Source: Erythrobacter sp.
Lineage (GTDB): Bacteria; Pseudomonadota; Alphaproteobacteria; Sphingomonadales; Sphingomonadaceae
NCBI GenBank assembly: GCA_002695185.1
Contig: NZOF01000146.1
Location: 1-22,277 of the forward strand
Direction: 5' to 3'
DNA length: 22,277 nucleotides
A program made the translations under genes and the position numbers. Shown piece by piece: positions 1 through 6,402 of the stretch (within the stretch, counting starts at the first letter, position 1; every line of letters begins with the position of its first letter). The notes beneath the pieces were generated by a model. It ran no database searches. It was given only the letters and a program-made list of their open reading frames with translations, and was not told the origin of the DNA.

Positions 1-51
1 CCGACAGAAGGCTCTGGCATGCGTAAAGCTTCAGAAGAACGACGAAGGTAA
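1..51 (+). CDS. C-terminal end of a gene cut by the window edge
   Basis: An open frame enters from the left edge and ends in TAA at 49-51. It encodes only PTEGSGMRKASEERRR, a basic tail. The A of its stop codon is the first base of the ATG of the next gene, so the two are probably co-transcribed and translationally coupled. Too little is present to name a family. The frame could be chance, but the TAATG junction argues for a real gene. Confidence 0.5.
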   Translation, partial: PTEGSGMRKASEERRR

Positions 52-620
52 TGCCAATGGCTGAAGAATTCGAATTCGAACTGGTCTTTGCACTCCCCGA
101 CGGAGAGCACGATGCGTTTTCGCTCTCTGACGCGATCTTCGAGGCGGGTTTTGAAGATGCGCTCGTGGGCACCGGTCACGCCGGTCTTCTGGGTGTAGAA
201 CTGGAACTTGAAGGGGATGAGGCCGAGAGCGCGATCCTTGAAGCGGCGCGGGCTCTGATCAAGGCGCTGCCGCAAGGCACAGTCCTGCGCGAGGTCCGTC
301 CCGACCTGGTGTCTCTCGCGGATGTCGCCGAGAAGCTCGAGATAAAGCGACAGGCGCTCCAGCAGCGCAAGATGCCCCTCCCCGTTGCGGGTGGCCTCTA
401 CCGCATCGATGAAATGATCGAGGTTCTGATGGAGGCCTCAAACCCGGCAAAGGGGCAGCGTCGTCCGCGCTTTAACCTGGCTTCCGCCGCGAAGTGGTTT
501 CGTGCGGGCCCCGCGGCCCGCAGGGTGAACGCTCAATTGACGATGCGTGAGATTGACCCCGCGACGATTGAGCGGGCGCCTCGACCCGAGCGCGACGAAC
601 CCGTTTCCATTCACCCGTGA
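51..620 (+). CDS. Helix-turn-helix DNA-binding protein, hypothetical
   Basis: A 189-residue soluble protein. Residues 1-80 form an acidic alpha/beta domain with alternating hydrophobic stretches. Around residues 87-108 there is a helix-turn-helix-like segment (LADVAEKLEIKRQALQQRK), followed by a short strand-like piece that resembles the tail of a MerR-type excisionase/DNA-binding domain. The last 50 residues are basic and probably disordered. GAAGG about 6 nt before the ATG at 51 is a usable ribosome binding site, and a second in-frame ATG at 57 is possible. The overlap with the upstream gene points to a two-gene operon in which this protein may be a regulator or antitoxin-like partner. That role is inference; I recognise the general architecture but not a named function. 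Confidence 0.65.
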   Translation: MPMAEEFEFELVFALPDGEHDAFSLSDAIFEAGFEDALVGTGHAGLLGVELELEGDEAESAILEAARALIKALPQGTVLREVRPDLVSLADVAEKLEIKRQALQQRKMPLPVAGGLYRIDEMIEVLMEASNPAKGQRRPRFNLASAAKWFRAGPAARRVNAQLTMREIDPATIERAPRPERDEPVSIHP

Positions 621-657
621 CAACGGTCGGCTCAAGGGCGCGGCCACAAGACGCCAT

Positions 658-679
658 CGCGACATTCTTTCGTGTCGCG
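658..679. terminator. Stem-loop between convergent genes
   Basis: CGCGACA (658-664) and TGTCGCG (673-679) form a perfect 7-bp stem with an 8-nt loop. It lies between the end of the helix-turn-helix gene (+) and the end of the VirD4-like remnant (-). There is no T-tract on either side, so intrinsic termination is only a possibility. Confidence 0.4.
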
Positions 680-690
680 CGCATGACCAC

Positions 691-1332
691 TTAGCCGAGC
701 CCAAACTTCTCGCCTGCCTCGCCGACATGCGGAGCCGAACCGGCAATCTCCGCCTCCAACCTATCGAGATCACTCACCGCGTCCTGAACCCGGACGACGT
801 CGTTTTCGCTCAGAACGTCCACCTCCAGATCTGCCTGCCGCCCGAAATCCATCTCAAACTGCCGCTGATCGTCCGCAAGAACAGCAGCACGGACGCGTCG
901 AGGCGCTTGAGCCGGACCGGGATCGATGGGTGCATTTCCACCGGAATCTGTTAACCCCATCCTGGCCTCGAAATCGCGTTCCGAAAGGCCCGACCCCCGC
1001 GGCGCCGTGGGCATCGCCCTTACGCTCAGGGGCAATTCCCCCATCGGAGGGACCGGCCCCGTCGGGAAGGGTAGCTCCCCCTCCTGGGCGGCATGGATGC
1101 CCTTGAAGAACGGGTCCTCGAAATACACAACGCGCTTGGCCCGGACCGGCATCTGGGCGTCCACGACGACGACGATCTCGTCGAGCGGCAGGCGCCGCGC
1201 CTCGTCCTCGGGCAGGCGCGGCATCGAACACTGGACTGCCCTCTCCACACCCGCCGCCCTCGCCGAAAAGTTTTGCGATCCTTGAGGCGGGCTGATCCGG
1301 GGGCCATCCGGAGGATATGCTTCCACGCTCAT
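691..1332 (-). pseudogene. C-terminal remnant of a VirD4/TraG-type conjugation coupling protein
   Basis: The minus-strand frame ends at 691. From about 1224 downward it reads like the extreme C-terminus of type IV secretion coupling proteins: MPRLPEDEARRLP, then IVVVVDAQMPVRAKRV, YFEDPFFK and a proline-rich tail. This matches the family pattern of 'LPEDE...PVRAKK.RYFEDP.F'. The whole ATPase core (Walker A and B, about 500 residues) is missing. Upstream of about residue GSQNFSARAAG the translation no longer resembles the family, although the frame stays open to 1533. Neither the ATG at 1330-1332 nor the one at 1222-1224 has a convincing ribosome binding site. I read it as a 5'-truncated relic of a transfer operon. 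The exact junction, between about 1225 and 1330, is uncertain. The alternative is a small stand-alone hypothetical gene. Confidence 0.6.
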
Positions 1333-1642
1333 GTGTGTGTGTTTTGACGGTAGGTTTGCCCGACGCGAGCAGGCAAACGGCGCGACCGGACGCGGGAGAC
1401 GGATGAAGCGGCGGGATCGTTTTGCCCCGGCAAAACGAGACCAAAGCGCAATCCGGCAGAGCGGCCGGGGAGCAACGTGCTCGTGAGACGGGCAAACCGG
1501 GGAGCCGGGCGCAACGCCGCGGTGAGGCCGCATGGCCGAATGCGCGATCGGCCAGAGGCCGATATCTCGCCTGCGACACGCGAAGCCGAGCAGGGGAGGC
1601 CGTCAGGCCAATACAGCGTTTCCCTCGGTCGGCCTGATCGGC
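1333..1642. other. Gene-free stretch with several palindromes
   Basis: No ORF here looks like a protein. The stretch holds a short (TG)n run at 1332-1341 and three inverted repeats. GTTTGCC (1354-1360) pairs with GGCAAAC (1372-1378). CGTTTTGCC (1418-1426) pairs with GGCAAAACG (1429-1437), a near-perfect 20-bp palindrome. ATCGGCC (1547-1553) pairs with GGCCGAT (1557-1563). The sequence just after the second palindrome, CCAAAGCGCAAT (1441-1452), faintly recalls nick regions of MOBQ-type oriTs. This may be the debris of a transfer or regulatory region next to the coupling-protein remnant. Confidence 0.5.
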
Positions 1643-1671
1643 TTGCCAGACATCGCACAATTCGGTAGTCT
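1643..1671 (+). promoter_or_regulatory. Probable parDE promoter
   Basis: TTGCCA (1643-1648) and TAGTCT (1666-1671) are separated by exactly 17 bp and sit 24 bp upstream of the parD ATG. An AAGGAG ribosome binding site follows at 1683-1688. The -35 box is a good match to the sigma-70 consensus and the -10 box a moderate one. Confidence 0.5.
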
Positions 1672-1694
1672 ATTGGAGCACCAAGGAGTCTGCC

Positions 1695-1970
1695 ATGAGC
1701 GTTCAAAAGCAATCCGTCAGCTTCACCGAGACCGCCTACGCTTTCGCCAGGGAACTGGTCGAAGCCGGGGAGTATCCCAATGTGAGTGCGGCGGTTTCGG
1801 GGGAATTGGCCAAGGCAAAAGCTGAACGCGAGCGCGAACGGGCCGTGCTTGGAGCAGAACTGGAACGGCGCCTGTCTCTGCCGCTCGACCAGTGGGAACC
1901 GGTCGGTGACGCCTCCGCCGTCACGGCTGGCGCACGGGCGCATCTGGCAGCAAAGACCCGCAAGACCTGA
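1695..1970 (+). CDS. parD: ParD-family antitoxin
   Basis: The 91-residue protein has the usual ParD/CopG-like layout. Residues 1-45 contain a short strand and two helices (KQSVSFTETAYAFARELVEAG, then YPNVSAAVSGELAKAK), matching the ribbon-helix-helix DNA-binding fold that opens with a strand and has a G.Y.N.S turn. Residues 50-91 are a charged helical tail that would wrap the toxin. AAGGAG lies 6 nt before the ATG. The stop codon TGA shares its last base with the parE ATG, the tight coupling typical of type II toxin-antitoxin operons. ParD should neutralise ParE and, together with it, repress its own promoter (family knowledge). On a plasmid the pair would act as an addiction module. Confidence 0.85.
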   Translation: MSVQKQSVSFTETAYAFARELVEAGEYPNVSAAVSGELAKAKAERERERAVLGAELERRLSLPLDQWEPVGDASAVTAGARAHLAAKTRKT

Positions 1971-2305
1971 TGCGCTTTGTCCGGCATCCGTTCTTCGAGC
2001 GGGATCTCATTGGCATCGTGGACCACATTGTCGAAGTCACCCAGGGCGACACCGGAGCAGCTCTTCGGCGCCTGGATGAGGTCGATGCCTTGCTGCGATC
2101 AATTGCAGACAACCCGACATCCGGCGTGCGGCTTGAAGGAAGGCTCGCAGGCTGGCTCGTGCGACATGGTGGGACCGGCCATCGTCTGACAATCGTCTTC
2201 AGGCCGGATGTCGAGGCGGATATCATCTACCTCGCACTTGTTGCCTTTGGTGGACGGGACTGGATGAGGCTGGCGTCCACGCGGCACATGTTCCCGGATC
2301 TCTAG
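1970..2305 (+). CDS. parE: ParE/RelE-superfamily toxin
   Basis: The 111-residue protein begins MRFVRHPFFERDLIGIVDHI, the N-terminal strand and long helix of ParE-type toxins. It continues with a segment like the family's PxxG(V/R)xL core (NPTSGVRLEG). It ends with strands carrying RLTIVFRPDVEADIIYLALVAFGGRDW, close to the family's usual 'Y.V.F....I.I..V.HG.RD' C-terminus. ParE toxins of this family poison DNA gyrase, although RelE-like relatives cleave mRNA, so the target is inferred. It is translationally coupled to parD. Its stop codon TAG lies in a CTAG palindrome that also serves as the stop of the convergent radC-like gene. Confidence 0.85.
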   Translation: MRFVRHPFFERDLIGIVDHIVEVTQGDTGAALRRLDEVDALLRSIADNPTSGVRLEGRLAGWLVRHGGTGHRLTIVFRPDVEADIIYLALVAFGGRDWMRLASTRHMFPDL

Positions 2306-2808
2306 TCGCCCATCATCCCGGCCGCCAGCATGCTGAAGGCGTTCTGCTCCCGCCCGAAGCCGACGATGATGTGATCGTGGACGACGATCTCCATCACCTT
2401 GCAGGCCGCGACGATCCTGCCGGTCAACTCGATGTCCACCTGGCTCGGCTCAGGATCGCCCGAGGGGTGGTTGTGGCACATGATGATGGCGGAGGCGTCA
2501 AGAACCAGAGCCGACCGGAGCACCTCGCTGACATAGACCGGAACATGATCGATGCTGCCCCGGGTCATGATCCTGTCGCGGATCAGCTTGTTCTTCCGAT
2601 CCAGCAGCAGCACCCGAAACACTTCGATCCTTTCGCGAACGGCGGTGAGCGCCAGATAGTCGGTCAGCATGGTCCAGGACTGCAACGCGGTGGTGGACCG
2701 GGCATGCCTGCGCAGGATGTCTCGCGCAGCGTCGATGGTCGCAATCTCGACCTCAGAGAAGCCGGACCCTGGCAGTTCGACGATTTCTTGGGGGTCATGC
2801 ACGGTCAT
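2302..2808 (-). CDS. RadC-like JAB/MPN-domain protein
   Basis: The 168-residue protein carries the JAB1/MPN metal-binding motif: H112-N-H114-P-S-G-D-P-E-P-S-Q-V-D125. It is preceded by the strand FRVLLLDRKNKLI (residues 64-76) and the typical VYVSEVLRSALVLDASAIIMCHNHPSG layout. The N-terminal helix-hairpin-helix region of chromosomal RadC is mostly absent, as is usual for plasmid and island copies. I chose the ATG at 2806-2808 because the protein-like sequence begins there and it makes an ATGA overlap with the upstream gene. RadC-like proteins are widespread on mobile elements. They are not proven DNA repair enzymes, and their function remains unclear. It is convergent with parE. Confidence 0.85.
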   Translation of the reverse strand: MTVHDPQEIVELPGSGFSEVEIATIDAARDILRRHARSTTALQSWTMLTDYLALTAVRERIEVFRVLLLDRKNKLIRDRIMTRGSIDHVPVYVSEVLRSALVLDASAIIMCHNHPSGDPEPSQVDIELTGRIVAACKVMEIVVHDHIIVGFGREQNAFSMLAAGMMGD

Positions 2809-3158
2809 GCGGCATCCAATCGATTGAGGGTTTCGCGGAGGCTCGTCCCGTCGGGACGCAAGCTGTGGCCGATCTCGTCTTCGAGAGCCATGTAGGCGGA
2901 AAGGAGATCTGGTCTCAGTCGCGCGGCGCATTGCAGATCGGCGAGCGAGGACATGATGCAGAAGCTGCAGGACAGCCGCGACATGCCGCGGCCATAGGCC
3001 CAATGCGGCTCCTGCCCTACGGCGGCAATGGTGTCGAACACCTCGCGCCGGGACAGCTCATGGATTGGCAGCCAGTCGATCCAGGTTCGGCCCGCAACAC
3101 TGCCCCGGGCGTTCCGGCTGACGACGGGACGGCCCTGAGCGTCGCTTTCCCGCTCCAT
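2805..3158 (-). pseudogene. C-terminal half of a PAPS-reductase-family protein, 5'-truncated
   Basis: The 117 residues match the end of the phosphoadenosine-phosphosulfate reductase-like proteins often found beside radC-like genes on rhizobial and rhodobacterial plasmids. The visible pieces are an ESDAQGRPVVSRN stretch equivalent to the family's 'RAEESPAR' region, then RTWIDWLPIHELSRREVFDTI, then a cysteine-bearing MSRLSCSFCIMSSLADL. The N-terminal ATP-pyrophosphatase half with its SGGKDS loop is missing. In frame upstream there is a TGA (3162-3164) and then unrelated sequence. The missing P-loop means no adenylating activity is expected. The gene still overlaps the radC-like gene by ATGA, so the original operon order is preserved. 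Confidence 0.7.
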
Positions 3159-3161
3159 CCA

Positions 3162-3404
3162 TCAGTCATCGAGCGCCTCGAAGCTGGGCTGGTTTCGCAC
3201 GTCGGCGAGATGCGGGCTTACAGACCCAAACAGCTCCGTGACCATCCCTCGGCAAAGTCTTACTTCAATGATGGAGAGTGAGCGAATCCTCCGTGTGATC
3301 AGTGTGGATAGGGAGGGGCTCGGCGATGGGGCCTCGATCAGGAGAACCCGCGCCTCTAATGTGTATCCCGAGACTATCAGCCGATGATCGTAGAAGGGCA
3401 CCAT
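3162..3404 (-). CDS. Small ORF of unknown nature, doubtful
   Basis: The 80-residue frame begins MVPFYDHRLIVSGYTLEARV and ends PSFEALDD. It has no recognisable domain, signal peptide or membrane segment, and I see no clear ribosome binding site. It lies in the same frame as the truncated PAPS-reductase remnant, separated only by a TGA, but it does not resemble that family's N-terminus. It could be a fragment joined during the rearrangement that truncated the neighbour, or a chance frame. Confidence 0.25.
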   Translation of the reverse strand: MVPFYDHRLIVSGYTLEARVLLIEAPSPSPSLSTLITRRIRSLSIIEVRLCRGMVTELFGSVSPHLADVRNQPSFEALDD

Positions 3405-3450
3405 GCGGAGCGGCCCGGCTTGACCGACCCATAGGCGGCCCGCTCAATCT

Positions 3451-4209
3451 TTACTTTCCGACGAGAACGCGTGCTGTCTCCCTGATGCTGGTCCTTATCT
3501 CCTCGGCCCGCTTCCGATGGCTTTCCGCAATTAGCCGAACGGCCCCATCAACGTCCCCGGGTGCTCTGGCGCCGTCATTCTCTGACTGGAAGGGCGCGTC
3601 CGTCTCGGTCAACAGGCGCGCCAGTGGTACCGCTTCGAGCAACGACCTGCCTCGGGGCGCCTTGAGCATCTGTTCGTTGACCGAAAAGTAGCAGCCGAGA
3701 TCTATCGCCCGTCTGACGTCAGGGCCGGAACCGGTGAACCAGTGAAGGACAGGCATACAGGTCCGATGCGCCCCGGTGCGCTCGATGATATCCAATACCT
3801 GTTTCGCGGTCCGGACGCTGTGGATGCTGATCACCTTGTCGCCCAGCCGGGCGCACATGGTCATCGCACGTTCGAACACCTGAACCTGCAGCGCGAAGGA
3901 GGCATAGAAGCGGCGGCCGGCGTCTAGGCCCAGCTCGCCGATAAACCGCGTCGAGGGAGCGGCCTCCTCGAACAGCGCGAACTCGCCGGCCCGCTGGGCA
4001 ACGAGTTGCGGGTGCAGACCAAGGGCTGCATGAACATGCCGAGTCGTGGCCGCCATGGCCCGATTGCGCCCGAAGGCCTTCGGGGTGGTCGTGACCGCGA
4101 GCGTGATGCATCCGGCCCGGTCACATCGGTCGAAAGCCGCCCGCATATCCGGGCAGAGGTCGAGATGACAATGGAAATCTACGGGCGCAGTCGATTCGTC
4201 ACCGACCAT
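3451..4209 (-). CDS. qatD: QatD: TatD-like metal-dependent hydrolase of the Qat defence system
   Basis: The 252-residue protein has the TatD DNase/amidohydrolase signature set: D11-F-H13-C-H15 near the N-terminus, G-E92-L-G-L-D, H130 in VISIHSVR, H156 in VLHWFTGS and D204 in TETDAP. These are the expected metal ligands, so the hydrolase should be active. Length fits TatD proteins (about 250-260). The start overlaps the end of qatC by 11 nt, with GAGG upstream. It is the fourth gene of qatABCD, a phage-defence operon in which QatD is the TatD-family component. That the nuclease acts on phage or host DNA is inference from the family. A chromosomal tatD would not sit behind a QueC-like gene and a KAP NTPase, which supports the Qat assignment. 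Confidence 0.9.
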   Translation of the reverse strand: MVGDESTAPVDFHCHLDLCPDMRAAFDRCDRAGCITLAVTTTPKAFGRNRAMAATTRHVHAALGLHPQLVAQRAGEFALFEEAAPSTRFIGELGLDAGRRFYASFALQVQVFERAMTMCARLGDKVISIHSVRTAKQVLDIIERTGAHRTCMPVLHWFTGSGPDVRRAIDLGCYFSVNEQMLKAPRGRSLLEAVPLARLLTETDAPFQSENDGARAPGDVDGAVRLIAESHRKRAEEIRTSIRETARVLVGK

Positions 4210-5542
4210 GGCCGACCCTCACGCCTCGCAAGATCTCGGAGACTTCGGCCATGCCGCGCCGATAGACGTCTACGTAGTCGTTCAAATCCTCAAGCTGCAG
4301 TGGACCTGGCTTCTGCACTAAGTATCGCGCCTTTGCGGGAGCGCGCCGCAGATTCTCGGCGGCGAACATGAACGAGCGGATGTTCTTGCCGTCAGCCGAC
4401 CGGGAATCCAACACGTTCGCATGCAGATCATTCAGGAAATATGGTGTCGTGTCGGGACCGTCGAGCCCGGCCGCGAGCGCGGCGCGCCTGATAAGGCATG
4501 GCACGCACCTCCCGCAGTGTTGGGGCGGAACGCTCTCGAAGCGGACCTGGGCCGGATGCGAGCACGACATGGAGACCGGCGCGAGTTCGGCCAGGAGGTT
4601 CCTGTCAAGGCATTCTGCGGCCATCTCGCCTTTGGTCTTGAACCGGTATGGGTTTTCCAGCGTCGCGTCGATCCCGAGGCCCACCGCCAGTTCGGACATG
4701 GACTGGATAAAATGCGGGTGGGCAGTTCTGGTGCTCAGCGAGCCCAGCCTCAGGGCGTCCATCGGCACGTTGAGAGCGATAAGGCCGTTCTCTGGGATGA
4801 GAACCTTGTTGGTCGAGCCGACGGCATCTGCGGCGACTATCGCTAGGCTGTAGAACAGGAAGGATCTGGCCCTCTGATTGTTGTCGCTCCCCGCCTCGGC
4901 GAAGTCCGTCTTACGGAATCCGATATAGGCGCGGATCGAGGCGAACGCGTCGCCGTAACGTGCCCGCAATACTTCCAAGAGTTGTCGCTGCGCGCTCGAC
5001 GCCTCTCCGTCCCAATAATGGCTTACCAAGAGGGGACGTTGGCCGGATACGAGGAGGTCTATGGTCCCGATTAGGCTGTCGAGACCGCCAGAAAACAGGC
5101 TGACATGCGTAAGATCGGTCAAATCCATCTCGTCCGGTCGACGGGCGATTTCCTCGTAACCCTCTGGCCTCGGCCTGAATACGAAAGCCCAATGATCGCC
5201 GGTAAGAAATCGCAGCATCGAGGAGAGACGTGTGGCGAACGCGGACCAAAGGTCCGGGTTCGCAACGGGGATGCTCAGATCGATTATGCGTGTCCAACTG
5301 TCGTCGGCATAGCGATCACGCGAGATCCCCGTATCCGCCGCGTAGACGGCGGTGGCCACGATCATCAGATCGACGGCCGTCTCGCTTGGCCGGGCGCCGA
5401 ACTGGAACAGCTTTTCAAGCAGCTGGTTCATACCCCGATCGAGTGTGCCGAACGCATCAATCATATCGATCGTGATGTCGGTCGCGTCGGCATCTGGAGA
5501 TACGTCGTCCTTGCCGAGCCTGATGAAAACACGGCGTCTCAT
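4199..5542 (-). CDS. qatC: QatC: QueC-like ATP-pyrophosphatase of the Qat defence system
   Basis: The protein has 447 residues. Residues 1-140 are a family-specific N-terminal region. A PP-loop follows (HVSLFSGGLDSLIG, SGGLDS at 151-156), which in QueC binds ATP for 7-cyano-7-deazaguanine synthesis. Near the C-terminus are cysteines 327, 343, 346 and 349 (MSCSHP, then QHCGRCVPC), the QueC-type zinc site. It is about twice the length of housekeeping QueC (about 230) because of the added N-terminal and C-terminal parts, as expected for QatC. It overlaps qatB by ATGA, with GGAGA upstream. It presumably modifies a protein or nucleotide within the Qat pathway; the substrate is not visible from sequence. 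Confidence 0.9.
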   Translation of the reverse strand: MRRRVFIRLGKDDVSPDADATDITIDMIDAFGTLDRGMNQLLEKLFQFGARPSETAVDLMIVATAVYAADTGISRDRYADDSWTRIIDLSIPVANPDLWSAFATRLSSMLRFLTGDHWAFVFRPRPEGYEEIARRPDEMDLTDLTHVSLFSGGLDSLIGTIDLLVSGQRPLLVSHYWDGEASSAQRQLLEVLRARYGDAFASIRAYIGFRKTDFAEAGSDNNQRARSFLFYSLAIVAADAVGSTNKVLIPENGLIALNVPMDALRLGSLSTRTAHPHFIQSMSELAVGLGIDATLENPYRFKTKGEMAAECLDRNLLAELAPVSMSCSHPAQVRFESVPPQHCGRCVPCLIRRAALAAGLDGPDTTPYFLNDLHANVLDSRSADGKNIRSFMFAAENLRRAPAKARYLVQKPGPLQLEDLNDYVDVYRRGMAEVSEILRGVRVGHGR

Positions 5543-6402
5543 TGCATCGTCTCCAACACGGCCTCGAGCATGTCGAATGTGTCCGCGTAAACTTCAGAGA
5601 TACTGCGGTCTATTTCAGACTGGGTCGATCTCGCATCGACGTCAAGACGGCTGCTCAAGGCGTCCCGGACCCTGCCCTGCGTGTAGTCCCGAGTGATTTG
5701 CTCAGCTTCCCGGAAATCGGCGTCCGAGGCCGAGCCGTGGAGCGCGTTTGTTCCGATCTCGTTCAACACCTTCGTCACGATACTGCGCGCGATCACATCG
5801 CATAGAAAGTCGTTCAGCTGATCGGCTGTCAGGTCGTCAAACGCGCCCGGATCTTCCTCTGCGAGATCAGCGATCGCTTCGAGCATGGCATCCCTGGCGA
5901 TCGACTCGTCAATGGTCCCGCCCTCGGGGCAGATCGCGTCGGCCACGGCCTCGAGCACCTCGACCGCGGGCCTCCCAGCCAGACTCTGGAGATTGAAACG
6001 CGCGAGCGCTGCCGCGGCACCCTCGGTCGCGACGGCGCTAGCGAGACCCGCCACTCCCGATGCCACCCGCGTCGATGCCGGCATCCGCCTCGCTGCGGCG
6101 GCGCCCCCTCCCGCGCCCCGGACATAGCCACGCAGCGCCCGACCGAGGGACTTGTTCCCGCCACCGTTCGTGAAACGAGTGAACTGACCGCGCGCGTACC
6201 CGAAGCCGCTCGCCAGGGGCGAAGACGCTGCCCCGTCGTCGGGCTGCTGACCTTCGGCGCCATTCTCGCCGGGGGCCGCCTCGCCGTCAGGGGTTTCTGG
6301 GTCCTCAGCACCGCCGCCGGCATCCATCCCGGCATCTACGCCGTCGACCCAATCAGGAACGAGCCCCGACGACGGTCCCCCGTACGAACTTGAGGTACCC
6401 AT
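5539..6402 (-). CDS. qatB: QatB: protein of unknown fold in the Qat defence system
   Basis: The protein has 287 residues and begins MGTSSSYGGPSSGLVPDWV, the Gly/Ser-rich opening characteristic of QatB proteins. Next comes an acidic, low-complexity stretch (about residues 25-65). A basic Gly/Ala-rich segment follows (about 70-105). A mostly helical C-terminal region (about 110-287) has no catalytic motif I can recognise. The start shares one base with the qatA stop (TGATG) and has an excellent GGAGG site 7 nt upstream. Assignment rests on position between a KAP NTPase and a QueC-like gene plus the N-terminal motif. Its biochemical role is unknown; the disordered N-terminus could be the site modified by QatC (speculation). 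Confidence 0.85.
   Translation of the reverse strand: MGTSSSYGGPSSGLVPDWVDGVDAGMDAGGGAEDPETPDGEAAPGENGAEGQQPDDGAASSPLASGFGYARGQFTRFTNGGGNKSLGRALRGYVRGAGGGAAAARRMPASTRVASGVAGLASAVATEGAAAALARFNLQSLAGRPAVEVLEAVADAICPEGGTIDESIARDAMLEAIADLAEEDPGAFDDLTADQLNDFLCDVIARSIVTKVLNEIGTNALHGSASDADFREAEQITRDYTQGRVRDALSSRLDVDARSTQSEIDRSISEVYADTFDMLEAVLETMQ

Noticed and set aside
2805..3404. One PAPS-reductase-like gene interrupted by a single nonsense codon at 3162-3164
   Set aside because: The upstream in-frame peptide lacks the SGGKDS loop and any resemblance to the family's N-terminus, so this is a junction rather than a point mutation.
4199..5542. Housekeeping queuosine biosynthesis gene queC
   Set aside because: It is about twice the usual length, sits between qatB-like and TatD-like genes with overlapping ends, and no other queuosine genes are near.
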